Part shown: positions 51,945-62,353 of the stretch, one piece after another
Layout: the number at the start of each line of letters is the position of its first letter
Numbering within the stretch: position 1 is the first letter of the stretch
From: Kibdelosporangium sp040675465
GTDB taxonomy: Bacteria > Actinomycetota > Actinomycetes > Mycobacteriales > Pseudonocardiaceae
Direction: 5' to 3'
Assembly: GCF_040675465.1 (NCBI RefSeq)
Contig: NZ_JBFAPA010000020.1
Location: 1 to 64,000, forward strand
DNA: 64,000 nucleotides
Position numbers and translations under genes: made by a program
Notes under the pieces: generated by a model
Seen by the model: the letters and a program-made list of their open reading frames with translations, nothing else
What the model was told of the DNA's origin: nothing
The model's database searches: none

Positions 51945-52982
51945 GTGTCGAATACGCCCTGGTCACCAGGAACAGCCACCGGCATCGGGTCCATGCCTGG
52001 CCGCGACCCGGTCGAAACGGCGTCGGTCGTGGTCGGTGAGCTGCCCGACCTGCCCCACCTGCCCGAACTGCCGGGCCGCGGGCTCGGCGCGGACATCATC
52101 GGCCGGACCGCCGCGCTGCTGGTGGACCTGCCGGTGGAGGTCGTCCCGTCCGGATATCGGACGGCCAGCCGCCCGGGGCACGAGCACCGGACCGCGGTGG
52201 ACCTGCTGCGCCGCGACCTCGACGCGCTGGAGGAGGCCGTCGAGCGGTCGGGCGCCAAGCCGCCGGTGGTGAAGGTCCAGCTCGCCGGGCCGTGGACGTT
52301 GACCGCGGGCATCGAGCTGGCTCGCGGGCACCGGGTGCTGACCGATTCCGGGGCGTTGCGGGAGTTCACCGAGTCCCTGGGCGAGGGCGTGGCGCTGCAC
52401 GCCGCCGAGGTCTCGCGGCGGGTCGGGGCCCCGGTGGTCGTCCAGTTCGACGAGCCGTCGCTGCCCGCCGTGCTCGCGGGGTCTCTCAGGACCGCCTCCG
52501 GCTACGGGAACGTGCCCGCGGTCCTGGAGCCGGACGCCCGCGACGTCCTGGCGCAGGTCATCTCGGCCGCCAGCGCGGCGACCTCCCAGCCGGTGATCGT
52601 GCACTGCTGCGCGCCTCAGCCTCCCGTGGGTCTGTTCCGTTCGGCCGGGGCCGATGCTTTGGCCTTGGACGCGACTCTGCTGTCCTCGATCCCGGCTTCG
52701 TTGTCGGACGCTTTGGGCGAGGCCTGGGACTCCGGGACGACCATGTTGCTCGGCCTCGTACCGAGCACCGACCCGTCCAGCCCGCCTTCGCTGGCCTCGA
52801 TCGCCGCGCCCGCCTTGCGGCTCGTCGACCGGCTCGGCTTCCCGCGCAGCATCCTCGCCACGCAGGCCATCCCCACCCCGACCTGCGGCCTCGCCGGTGC
52901 CACCACCGACTGGGCCAAGCGCGCGCTCGAGTTGGTCCGCGATGTGGGGAAGGCGTTCGTGGAGCCGCCGGAAAGCTGGTGA
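51945..52982 (+). CDS. MetE-like (cobalamin-independent methionine synthase) C-domain protein
   Basis: 345 aa, corresponding only to the catalytic C-terminal barrel of MetE. Zinc ligands are plausible in VHCCAPQPP and TPTCGLAG, and the N-terminus WSPGTATGIGSMPG is typical of the actinobacterial family around Rv3015c. It could transfer a methyl group to homocysteine or another thiol; lacking the MetE N-terminal half, its methyl donor is uncertain. GTG 51945 is the likely start. Two dre-like sites lie upstream. Overlaps the next reading frame. Confidence 0.85.
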   Translation: MSNTPWSPGTATGIGSMPGRDPVETASVVVGELPDLPHLPELPGRGLGADIIGRTAALLVDLPVEVVPSGYRTASRPGHEHRTAVDLLRRDLDALEEAVERSGAKPPVVKVQLAGPWTLTAGIELARGHRVLTDSGALREFTESLGEGVALHAAEVSRRVGAPVVVQFDEPSLPAVLAGSLRTASGYGNVPAVLEPDARDVLAQVISAASAATSQPVIVHCCAPQPPVGLFRSAGADALALDATLLSSIPASLSDALGEAWDSGTTMLLGLVPSTDPSSPPSLASIAAPALRLVDRLGFPRSILATQAIPTPTCGLAGATTDWAKRALELVRDVGKAFVEPPESW

Positions 52983-52987
52983 CCGGC

Positions 52988-54100
52988 ATGACCCCGTTGT
53001 CACGCCGTGCGGCGCTGCTTGGCCTGGCCGGGATTGCCCTGGCGGGCTGCAGCTCGCCGCCGCCTCCACCCGCACCTCCGCTGACTGTCAGGCACACACC
53101 GCCCAACGGTCCGGCTGATCGTTCGGCGACCCCCGACACCCGCCGGCTGCTGGCGTGGATCACGGCGTTGCCGCAGCGCTCCAGCCGCCGCCTGGTCTCC
53201 GGCCAGCAGATCACCGCGGACGCCGTCGAGGACTACGAGCACCTGTTCAACGGCCTCGCGCGAACCACAGGCCACAAACCCGCGCTGATCGGCGTGAGCT
53301 ACGACGGATACTGGAACGCGCGGATCGTGCCGGTGCTGATTTCCCATTGGCAGTCCGGCGGCCTGGTGACCATCGACATGCACCCACCCAACCCGTTCGT
53401 CTCCGGGGCTGATCCCGAGTCGTACCGGGTGGACGCGGCGACGCCCAAACCCGACTTGCGGATGCTGCTTTCCGGTGATTCGGCTCCTCGCTCCCGCTGG
53501 CTGACCTGGCTGAACCGGGTCGCCGACGTGATCGCGGAATTGGCGGACGCGGGCGTCGTGGTCATTTTCCGCCCCCTCCACGAAGCGAACGGCCTCTGGT
53601 TCTGGTGGGGCGCGGATACCCACACGGGCGCGAGCGCGGCGGTCGACCTGTATCGCGATCTGTATTCGTTCATGACGGAAACCCGGAACCTGCACAACAT
53701 CCTGTGGGCCTATTCCCCAGCGCGCCCGTGGAACGCACCCAGAATGGAGTTCTACCCGGGCGACGACGTCGTGGACATCATGGGTCCGACTCTGTACGGA
53801 AACGAACTCACCTTCGGGCTGGAAAACCAGCAGGAGGACATCAGCGACATCCTGGAACCCCACCGCCCCCTCGCGCTGCTGGAAATGGGTTCCGGAATGC
53901 CCTACGACGGAACCTGGGACCTCGCCAAAGTCATCACCAGGATCAAGACGAGCTATCCCGCGGTGACGATGTTCAACTGCTGGCACGGCTGGATGAACAC
54001 GAAAATGTCCCTGGCCGAGGTGACGAACGCCGCGACCCTGATGAACGACCCCTGGACCATAACCACCGAGACCACCGACTGGCACCCCCAGCCCAAGTAG
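52988..54100 (+). CDS. GH26 beta-mannanase, Tat lipoprotein
   Basis: 370 aa. N-terminus SRRAALLGLAGIALAGC combines a twin-arginine motif with a lipobox (Cys21), followed by a Pro-rich linker: exported folded and lipid-anchored. The GH26 barrel has acid/base Glu199 in FRPLHEANGLWFWW and nucleophile Glu299 in LLEMGSG. Cleaves beta-1,4-mannan or a related beta-glycan. ATG 52988 is used; a GTG at 52979 overlaps the MetE-like stop (GTGA) and is equally possible. Confidence 0.88.
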   Translation: MTPLSRRAALLGLAGIALAGCSSPPPPPAPPLTVRHTPPNGPADRSATPDTRRLLAWITALPQRSSRRLVSGQQITADAVEDYEHLFNGLARTTGHKPALIGVSYDGYWNARIVPVLISHWQSGGLVTIDMHPPNPFVSGADPESYRVDAATPKPDLRMLLSGDSAPRSRWLTWLNRVADVIAELADAGVVVIFRPLHEANGLWFWWGADTHTGASAAVDLYRDLYSFMTETRNLHNILWAYSPARPWNAPRMEFYPGDDVVDIMGPTLYGNELTFGLENQQEDISDILEPHRPLALLEMGSGMPYDGTWDLAKVITRIKTSYPAVTMFNCWHGWMNTKMSLAEVTNAATLMNDPWTITTETTDWHPQPK

Positions 54101-54105
54101 CCAAC

Positions 54106-54130
54106 CCGTGCGAACGGCCCACTCGCACGG
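54106..54130 (+). terminator. Terminator after GH26 gene
   Basis: 8-bp stem (ccgtgcga / tcgcacgg) followed by ctttctt, 6 bp after the stop. Confidence 0.75.
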
Positions 54131-54198
54131 CTTTCTTCGTGACAGCCCCACTCCCAACTCCCTAGGCTGGACACGGGGGAGGGCCCGCGCCCCCCGGA

Positions 54199-55098
54199 TC
54201 AGCCGAGGGTGTGCAGGTAGTCGAGCAGGATCTTGCTGAAGGCGCGGGCCGCGGTGGTGGGCGGGGCGTCGGTGCGGTGGGCGAGGGCGACGGTGCGCCG
54301 CAGGCCGGGCGGGGCGATGGGGGTGCCGGTGAGGTTGCGGCCGGCGAGGACCATGCTCGGCACGATGGCGACGCCGAGCCCGACCTCGACGAACCGCAGC
54401 ACGGCGTCCATCTCGCCGCCCTCGATGGCCAGCCGTGGCGAGTACCCGACAGCACGGCACGCCTGCAAAGTGGTCTCCCGCAGGTCATAGCCCTGCCGGA
54501 ACATCACCATCGGCCGGTCCCGCAGGTCGATCAACCGGATGGCCGGCCGGTTCACCAACGGCGAAGCCGAGGCGACGACAAGGTCCTCCTGCAACACGAC
54601 CTGCGTGGTCAGCGCGGGATCCGTGCCCTCGGGCGGAACGATGATCAGCGCGAGGTCGAGTTCCCCGCGCAGCAACGACTTCGCCAGGTCCCGCGACCCG
54701 CTTTCCTGGACCTGCAACCGGATCCCCGGGTACGAGATGTGGTATCGCCGCAGCACATCGGCGAACACGCTCACGCACAGGCTCGGCGTGGCCCCGACCC
54801 GGACCCGGCCGCGTTTGAGGCCCGCGAGCTCACCGATCTCGTGCCGCGCGATGTCCACGTCCGCCAGGATCCGGCGCGCGATCGGCACCAGTGCCTCGCC
54901 GGCCGGGGTGAGCGCGATGTTGCCGCGAGCCCGGCTGAACAGGGGTGCGCCGAGTTCGGTCTCCAGGCTGTGGATCTGTTTGGACAGGGAGGGTTGCGCC
55001 ACATGGGTCTGCTCGGCGGCGCGGGTGAAGTGCCGCGTGTCCGCGACCGCGAGGAAGTACCTGAGCTGCTGCAAGGTGAGCCGGTCGACCCTGTCCAT
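54199..55098 (-). CDS. LysR-family transcriptional regulator
   Basis: 299 aa. N-terminal winged HTH (LQQLRYFLAVADTRHFTRAAEQTHVAQPSLS...) and a C-terminal effector-binding domain (about 90-295). Divergent from sdhCAB with 70 bp between starts, the classic arrangement of a LysR regulator controlling its neighbour; an inverted ATTG/CAAT element lies in the gap. Effector probably a carboxylic acid of the TCA cycle (inference). Confidence 0.93.
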   Translation of the reverse strand: MDRVDRLTLQQLRYFLAVADTRHFTRAAEQTHVAQPSLSKQIHSLETELGAPLFSRARGNIALTPAGEALVPIARRILADVDIARHEIGELAGLKRGRVRVGATPSLCVSVFADVLRRYHISYPGIRLQVQESGSRDLAKSLLRGELDLALIIVPPEGTDPALTTQVVLQEDLVVASASPLVNRPAIRLIDLRDRPMVMFRQGYDLRETTLQACRAVGYSPRLAIEGGEMDAVLRFVEVGLGVAIVPSMVLAGRNLTGTPIAPPGLRRTVALAHRTDAPPTTAARAFSKILLDYLHTLG

Positions 55099-55131
55099 AG
55101 GCTCAGGCTATCCCAACGAGCGTTTCGATAT

Positions 55132-55149
55132 ATTGGACGACTGGACAAT
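55132..55149. promoter_or_regulatory. LysR-type binding site candidate
   Basis: ATTG-N10-CAAT inverted repeat in the 70-bp gap between the LysR gene and sdhC, immediately after an AT-rich gatatatt. Fits a LysR recognition site, 20 bp upstream of the sdhC start. Confidence 0.45.
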
Positions 55150-55168
55150 TCGGTGTCTTACTGGCCAC

Positions 55169-55849
55169 ATGGCAGTGCTCGAGACGCGCGTCTGGTCGTC
55201 GACCATCGGCAAGAAGGCCGTGATGGGGGTGACCGGCCTGGTGCTGCTGCTCTACGTCATCGCGCACATGCTGGGGAACCTGAAGTTCTTCTTCGGCCCG
55301 ACCAGCATCGACGGGTACGCGGCGTGGCTGCGGACCATTGTGGACGGACTCCTCGGCCACGGGGGATTCCTCTGGGGTACCAGGGCCGTCCTCGTCGGAA
55401 GCGTCGTCCTGCACATGACGGCCGCCACCCAGCTCGCCAGACGCGCCCACAAAGCCCGCCCGGCCGCCTACCAGCATCGGCGCAAGATCCAAGGGAGCTA
55501 CGCCGCGCGCACAATGCGTTGGGGCGGAGTGATTCTGGGCCTGTTCGTCGTCTACCACATCCTCGACCTGACCACGGGCACGCTCAACCCGAACGGCGTG
55601 CAGGGACAGGTGTACGCGAACCTGACCGCCGATTTCCGTTTGTGGTACGTGGTCCTCTTCTACACCGCGGCCGTTGTGTCGCTGGGATTCCACATCCGGC
55701 ACGGGATGTGGAGCGCGCTGCAGTCGCTGGGCGCGTCGAGCGCCACGCGGCAGCGCGCGCTGCAGCTGACGTCGCTCGGCGTCGCGCTCGCGATCACCGT
55801 CGGGTACCTCTCCGTGCCGTTCGCCGTGCTGACCGGATTGGTGGCGTAA
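55169..55849 (+). CDS. sdhC: Succinate dehydrogenase/fumarate reductase cytochrome b subunit
   Basis: 226 aa, single-polypeptide diheme-type (type B) membrane anchor with five transmembrane helices. Histidines for haem ligation are in YVIAHMLGNLKFF, VVLHMTAATQL, FVVYHILDLTTG and GFHIRHGMWSAL. Anchors SdhAB and exchanges electrons with menaquinone. Start ATG 55169. Ends 3 bp before the sdhA ATG. Confidence 0.94.
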   Translation: MAVLETRVWSSTIGKKAVMGVTGLVLLLYVIAHMLGNLKFFFGPTSIDGYAAWLRTIVDGLLGHGGFLWGTRAVLVGSVVLHMTAATQLARRAHKARPAAYQHRRKIQGSYAARTMRWGGVILGLFVVYHILDLTTGTLNPNGVQGQVYANLTADFRLWYVVLFYTAAVVSLGFHIRHGMWSALQSLGASSATRQRALQLTSLGVALAITVGYLSVPFAVLTGLVA

Positions 55850-55852
55850 TAC

Positions 55853-57762
<1,910 letters not shown>

Positions 57763-57766
<4 letters not shown>

Positions 57767-58500
57767 GGTTCACCCTGCGCATCTGGCGCCAGGACAACGA
57801 GTTCGACAAGGGCAGGCTGGTGGTGTACGTCGTCGACGACATCTCGCCGGACATGTCGTTCCTGGAGATGCTCGACGTGCTGAACGAGCGCCTGATCGCG
57901 GAAGGCGAGGAACCGGTCGCATTCGACCACGACTGCCGCGAGGGCATCTGCGGCATGTGCGGCCTGATGATCAACGGCGTCGCGCACGGCCCGGCGAAGG
58001 CGACAACAACCTGCCAGCTGCACATGCGCAGCTTCCGGCCGGATACGGCGATCACCATCGAACCCTGGCGGTCCGGCGCGTTCTCGGTGGTCAAGGACCT
58101 GGTGGTGGACCGTTCGGCGTTCGACCGGATCATCGAGTCCGGTGGCTACGTCAGCGCGCCGACCGGCAGCGCGCCGGACGCGAACGCGATCCCGGTGCCC
58201 AAGGCCGACGCCGACCACGCCTTCGAGGCCGCGGCCTGCATCGGTTGCGGCGCTTGCGTTGCGGCGTGCCCGAACGGTTCGGCCATGTTGTTCGTGGCGG
58301 CCAAGACGACGCATCTCGGCCTGCTGCCGCAAGGTCAGCCGGAACGCGAAAGCCGTGCGGTCGACATGGTCAAGACGCACGACGACCTGGGTTTCGGCGG
58401 GTGCACGAACACCGGTGAATGCACCGCCATCTGTCCAAAAGGGATTCCGCTGTCCACGATCACCCGGCTGAACCGGGACGTGCTGAAAGCGTCGGTGTGA
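57763..58500 (+). CDS. sdhB: Succinate dehydrogenase/fumarate reductase iron-sulfur subunit
   Basis: 245 aa. The [2Fe-2S] cysteines are in DCREGICGMCG (Cys58, 63, 66) and Cys84; the [4Fe-4S] and [3Fe-4S] ligands are in CIGCGACVAACPNG and CTNTGECTAICPKGIP. Transfers electrons from FAD to the cytochrome b. The GTG start overlaps the sdhA stop (GTGA). Last gene of sdhCAB. Confidence 0.96.
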
Positions 58501-58529
58501 CCGTTCTCAAACACCACAGGAGGCCGGTG

Positions 58530-58946
58530 ATGAGGCATGCTGGGCACATGCGTCCGCACGACGTCGTGGTCGGCCAGACCTACCGGGTGCACTGCACCCA
58601 CAAGGACAACCCTGCCCAGTTGCTGACCGGCGACCCGGCCCAGGCCGAGACCGATCTCGTGGTGTTCCTGTGGTTGCTGGAGAGCGTCACCGAGTTCGAC
58701 CTCACCGTGACGGAGACCGGGCGGACGCTGAACGGCGAACCGGCCGTAACGGGCATCTGGATCTCGGAGACCTCGCGCGTGAGCACTCCGCTGCCACCGG
58801 AGGCGGCCGAGCGCATGGGCCTGCCGTCGAACGTCAGCTACATCGTGGAAGGCGTGTTGAAGGACGCCATCACCGGGCAGATTGTGAGCCGTCCCACCGA
58901 TCACACTGTCACGGTTCCGTGCAAGTGGCTGCAGCCGTTGCAGTGA
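58530..58946 (+). CDS. Hypothetical protein
   Basis: 138 aa, soluble. Predicted beta-rich; VVGQTYRVHCTHKDNPAQLL and TGQIVSRPTDHTVTVPCKWL suggest a small beta-barrel. ATG 58530 has aggagg 6 nt upstream, so it is very likely expressed; an internal ATG (MRPHDVVVG) is less well placed. It follows sdhB by 29 bp and ends in a strong hairpin, so it is probably co-transcribed. No family recognised. Confidence 0.7.
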   Translation: MRHAGHMRPHDVVVGQTYRVHCTHKDNPAQLLTGDPAQAETDLVVFLWLLESVTEFDLTVTETGRTLNGEPAVTGIWISETSRVSTPLPPEAAERMGLPSNVSYIVEGVLKDAITGQIVSRPTDHTVTVPCKWLQPLQ

Positions 58947-58950
58947 CTTG

Positions 58951-58976
58951 GGTCCCCGAACTCGCGTTCGGGGACC
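58951..58976. terminator. Bidirectional hairpin terminator
   Basis: A perfect 10-bp stem (ggtccccgaa / ttcggggacc) with a 6-nt loop between convergent genes. Confidence 0.88.
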
Positions 58977-58983
58977 GGTTCCG

Positions 58984-59982
58984 TCAGAGTTTGTCGGCGT
59001 CGACGACGGCCTGGGCGAAGGCCGCCGGGGCCTCCATCGGCAGCTTCCCGCCGATCCCCTTCAACGCGCTGAACTTGTACTTGCCGGTGAACTTGTCCCG
59101 GTAGCCGCTGTCGTTCGGCGCGGCGAACGGGTCGTCGAGGCCATGCAGCGTGACAGTCGGCACGTCGATCTTCGGCGCCTTGGCCAGTTTGCGCTCCAGG
59201 CCGTCGTACCGCGGGTCGCCCTTGGCCAGACTCAGCCGCCAGCGGTAGTTGTGCAGCACGATCGCCACGTGGTCGTCGTTGTGCAGGGACGCGGCGGTGC
59301 GGGCGAACGTGGCGTCGTCGAAGTTCCAGTTCGGCGACTCCTGCTGCCACATCAGGCGGGCGAGCGCGTCACGGTTGCGTTCCAGCCCCTTCTTGCCGCG
59401 CTCGGTGGCGAAGTAGAACTGGTGCCACCACTTGTGTTCGCCCTCCGGCGGCAGCGGGTCCAAATTGGACTGCAGGTTCGTGATGACGTACCCGCCCACG
59501 GACACCAGCGCTTTGGTGCGCTCCGGCCACAGCGCACCGATGATGCTCACCGTCCGGGCGCCCCAGTCGAACCCGGCCAGGATGGCTTTGTCGATCTTGA
59601 GCGCGTCCATCAGCGCGATGGTGTCGAGCGCGACGACCGACTGCTGGGCGTTGCGGAATGTCCGGTCCGACCGGAACGTCGTGCTGCCGTAGCCGCGGGT
59701 GAACGGCGCGATCACGCGATAGCCTTGCGGGGCAAGCAGGTTCGCGGCGTCGACGAAGCTGTGGATGTCGGTAGGCCAGCCGTGGTGGCAGATCACCGGC
59801 GTGCCGTCCTGCGGACCCCACTCGGCGTAGCCGACGTTGAGCAGACCCGCGTTGATCTGCTTCACCGCGCCCGGCTGGCTCGTGCTGGGAGCCGCCGTGG
59901 CGGTCGCCGGGTCGAGCCCGGCCACCGACGCCGCCACCGCTGTCGCGCCGATGACCTTGCCGAAGGATCGCCTGCTCAACAT
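58984..59982 (-). CDS. Tat-exported alpha/beta hydrolase, epoxide-hydrolase-like, catalytic His missing
   Basis: 332 aa. Tat signal (SRRSFGKVIGATAVAASVAG, about 1-31). Epoxide-hydrolase/dehalogenase-type nucleophile Asp139 in GFDWGA, HHGWPTDIHSF oxyanion region and THLHGLDDPF-like acid strand. In relatives the catalytic His lies in a G.GHxLPxEAP motif; here the same place reads GIGGKLPMEAP, with Gly312 at the His position. The enzyme may be inactive, or use another base. ATG 59982 with ggaggg 7 nt upstream. TetR gene upstream; operator-like repeat at 60012. Confidence 0.85.
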   Translation of the reverse strand: MLSRRSFGKVIGATAVAASVAGLDPATATAAPSTSQPGAVKQINAGLLNVGYAEWGPQDGTPVICHHGWPTDIHSFVDAANLLAPQGYRVIAPFTRGYGSTTFRSDRTFRNAQQSVVALDTIALMDALKIDKAILAGFDWGARTVSIIGALWPERTKALVSVGGYVITNLQSNLDPLPPEGEHKWWHQFYFATERGKKGLERNRDALARLMWQQESPNWNFDDATFARTAASLHNDDHVAIVLHNYRWRLSLAKGDPRYDGLERKLAKAPKIDVPTVTLHGLDDPFAAPNDSGYRDKFTGKYKFSALKGIGGKLPMEAPAAFAQAVVDADKL

Positions 59983-60011
59983 GAAGAATCCCTCCAGTGG
60001 TTGATACCGGT

Positions 60012-60031
60012 ATACACATAGAGGTGTGTAT
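60012..60031. promoter_or_regulatory. TetR operator candidate (with GTATAC copy D)
   Basis: ATACACA-tagagg-TGTGTAT, perfect 7-bp arms, directly upstream of the hydrolase ribosome site and 89 bp from the TetR gene end. The left flank ccggtatacac is shared with copies B and C of the dispersed motif. Likely target of the adjacent TetR. Confidence 0.62.
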
Positions 60032-60119
60032 TCAGCGATTTCGACACTAGCCGGAGCATTCGGCCGGACCTACCTGGCGGCGAGATTTCGCCGCCGTTGT
60101 TTCGGTAACCGGAAATAGA

Positions 60120-60662
60120 TCACGGCCGGCCGGCGCCGCGCAGCAGGCTCTCCACGGCGAACTCGGCCGCCTCGGCGACGTCGAGATGGCTGTACTCGTC
60201 GGCGGCGATGTGCACGATGCCGCGCAACAGGGCCGCGATCCAGCCGTCAGGCAGGCCGGGCCGGAACAGGCCCTCGGCGACGGCTCGCTCGATGAAGGCG
60301 TCGACCCGGGCGGCGAGCTGTGCGCGTCGCGGCCCGATGGTGGCGTCGGACCGGAGTTGCTGCAGGTTGACGGGCCATTTGCGGGTGGCGGCGATGATCC
60401 CCTCGACGTACCGGTACAGCGCCATCGCCACCGGCGCGGCGGTCAGCCTGGCCTCGTCGATGACCTGTTCCACCAGGTCGTACCGCTCCTTGTAGATGGC
60501 CGCGAGCAGGGCCTCGCGCGATTCGAAGTGCCGGTACACGGTGCCCCGGTCCACGCCCGCCTCGGCGGCGATCTTCGCGATCGTGGTGGCCGGGTCCTGG
60601 GCGAGCAGGCGCGCCCCGGTGGACAGGACCCGGTCCAGGTTGCGGGCGGCGTCGGCTCTCAT
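60120..60662 (-). CDS. TetR-family transcriptional regulator
   Basis: 180 aa. N-terminal HTH (TTIAKIAAEAGVDRGTVYRHFESREALLAAIY, about 30-60) and a helical ligand-binding domain. ATG 60662 is chosen; a TTG three codons upstream is possible. It lies upstream of the hydrolase gene on the same strand (137 bp) and divergent from the molybdo-oxidoreductase operon, so it may control either or both. No strong ribosome site. Confidence 0.9.
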   Translation of the reverse strand: MRADAARNLDRVLSTGARLLAQDPATTIAKIAAEAGVDRGTVYRHFESREALLAAIYKERYDLVEQVIDEARLTAAPVAMALYRYVEGIIAATRKWPVNLQQLRSDATIGPRRAQLAARVDAFIERAVAEGLFRPGLPDGWIAALLRGIVHIAADEYSHLDVAEAAEFAVESLLRGAGRP

Positions 60663-60706
60663 GGTGGTCAAACACTACCACGGTGGCGCAGTTCGGTCGC
60701 GTATGA

Positions 60707-60720
60707 CAACATCAGTGTTG
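60707..60720. promoter_or_regulatory. Inverted repeat in the TetR/oxidoreductase gap
   Basis: CAACA-tcag-TGTTG, perfect 5-bp arms, 45 bp from the TetR start and 148 bp from the oxidoreductase start. Candidate TetR autoregulatory or operon operator. No confident promoter elements were assigned. Confidence 0.4.
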
Positions 60721-60867
60721 CACTTATCGAGGTATGTACTACAGTCGTGTGGCAGGGACGGCGCTACCGTGAATCGCGTTGTGACTTCGCGTTCAACAAT
60801 TACCGGCCGTCCGGAAAAGGGACATCACGCACCGGACATTGCCGGACCGAGCAAAAGGGGACCACTC

Positions 60868-61380
60868 ATGGCGAGCTCTGACCCAGCGCCGGGCGGTGGA
60901 ATCGGCACGGCCTCCGACGAGATTCGGATCGCAGTGCGGGTCAACGGCGAAACCAGGGATCTCACGATCGACCCGCGCGTGACCTTGCTCGACGCCCTGC
61001 GCGAACGACTTGGCCTGACCGGCACGAAGAAGGGTTGCGACCGCGGCCAATGTGGTGCGTGCACAGTCCACGTCGACGGCCGACCCACGCTGTCGTGTCT
61101 CACCCTGGCAGGTGCCGTACGCGGCGAAGTCACCACGGTCGAAGGGATCACGCCCTCCGACGGGTTGGATCCAGTGCAGCAGGCGTTCATCGACTGCGAC
61201 GGATTCCAATGTGGATTCTGCACGTCCGGGCAGGTCATGTCGGCCGTCGCGCTCGTCCGGCGGGGCGAGGCACGGACCGACGACGAGATCCGGGAGTTCA
61301 TGTCCGGCAACATCTGCCGGTGCGCGGCGTACCCCAACATCGTCGCGGCGATCCGCCAGGCGCAGGAAGGTGGCGTCTGA
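60868..61380 (+). CDS. Aldehyde/xanthine oxidoreductase [2Fe-2S] subunit
   Basis: 170 aa. Plant-type [2Fe-2S] in GCDRGQCGACTVHVDG plus Cys in PTLSCLTL; second [2Fe-2S] in CGFCTSGQ...GNICRCAAYP. Passes electrons from molybdopterin subunit to FAD subunit. PaoA-like but without an obvious Tat signal, so cytosolic. ATG 60868 with aaaagggg upstream. First of three genes. Confidence 0.94.
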   Translation: MASSDPAPGGGIGTASDEIRIAVRVNGETRDLTIDPRVTLLDALRERLGLTGTKKGCDRGQCGACTVHVDGRPTLSCLTLAGAVRGEVTTVEGITPSDGLDPVQQAFIDCDGFQCGFCTSGQVMSAVALVRRGEARTDDEIREFMSGNICRCAAYPNIVAAIRQAQEGGV

Positions 61381-62351
61381 TGCGCGCGTTCAGCCTCACC
61401 GCCGTGCCATCCGTGGAGGACGCCGTGCAGAGGTCCCGTCCAGGATCGGCGTACCTCGCGGGCGCTACCACGTTGGTGGACCTGATGAAGCTGGAAGTGC
61501 TTCATCCCAACGATGTCGTGGACATCAACGCGTTGCCGTTGCGCGGGATCACAGTCTCGGCCGACGGTGTTCGGATCGGCGCGCTGGAACGGATGAGCGA
61601 CGTGGCCGCCCATCCGCACATCGCGGCTCAGTATCCGGTGATCGCACAAGCGTTGCTGCGCAGTGCCTCGCAGCAGATCCGCACCATGGCCAGCATCGGC
61701 GGCAACCTCCTGCAACGCACGCGCTGCGGGTACTACCGGGATGTCACAACCCCTTGCAACAAACGTGAACCCGGCAGCGGTTGCCCAGCTTTGGCTGGGG
61801 GCAACCGAATGCACGCGGTGCTCGGCACCAGCAAATCGTGTGTGGCGACTCACGCGAGCGACCTTGCCGTCGCCTTGATAGCGCTTGATGTGTCGCTTCG
61901 GCTGTACAGCGACGCCGGGACGCGGACGGTCCGGCTCGCCGACTTCTACCTGCTGCCAGGCGAAACTCCGGACCTGGAGCATGATCTTCGGCCGGGTGAG
62001 CTGATCACCGAGGTGCTCGTACCACCGCTCGACTGGGCCTCGCGGTCGGTGTATCTGAAGATCCGCGACCGTGAGTCGTACGAGTTCGCCCTGTGTTCGG
62101 CTGCTGTCGCATTGGATGTCCGCGACGGCGTGATCGCGGACGCCCGGATCGCGCTCGGTGGCGTCGGCACGGTGCCGTGGCGGATGCGTGCGGTTGAGGC
62201 GGCATTGCGTGGCGCCCGGGCCGGTGAGGCTGCGTTCGTGGCCGCTGCCGAGCAGGCTGCCGATGGTATGAAGTTGTTGTCTGACAACGGTTTCAAGGCC
62301 ACCCTCGCCACGCGGACGATCGTGCGCGCGTTGTTGAGCCTGGAGGTGTGA
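61380..62351 (+). CDS. Aldehyde/xanthine oxidoreductase FAD subunit (PaoB-type)
   Basis: 323 aa, CO-dehydrogenase FAD-binding fold with TMASIGGNLLQRTRC. The insert CGYYRDVTTPCNKREPGSGC provides cysteines that bind a [4Fe-4S] cluster in PaoB (YagS)-like and 4-hydroxybenzoyl-CoA-reductase-like subunits; ordinary XdhB lacks it. This points to an aldehyde oxidoreductase rather than a xanthine dehydrogenase. ATG overlaps the previous stop by 1 nt (TGATG). Confidence 0.92.
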   Translation: MRAFSLTAVPSVEDAVQRSRPGSAYLAGATTLVDLMKLEVLHPNDVVDINALPLRGITVSADGVRIGALERMSDVAAHPHIAAQYPVIAQALLRSASQQIRTMASIGGNLLQRTRCGYYRDVTTPCNKREPGSGCPALAGGNRMHAVLGTSKSCVATHASDLAVALIALDVSLRLYSDAGTRTVRLADFYLLPGETPDLEHDLRPGELITEVLVPPLDWASRSVYLKIRDRESYEFALCSAAVALDVRDGVIADARIALGGVGTVPWRMRAVEAALRGARAGEAAFVAAAEQAADGMKLLSDNGFKATLATRTIVRALLSLEV

Positions 62352-62353
62352 TC

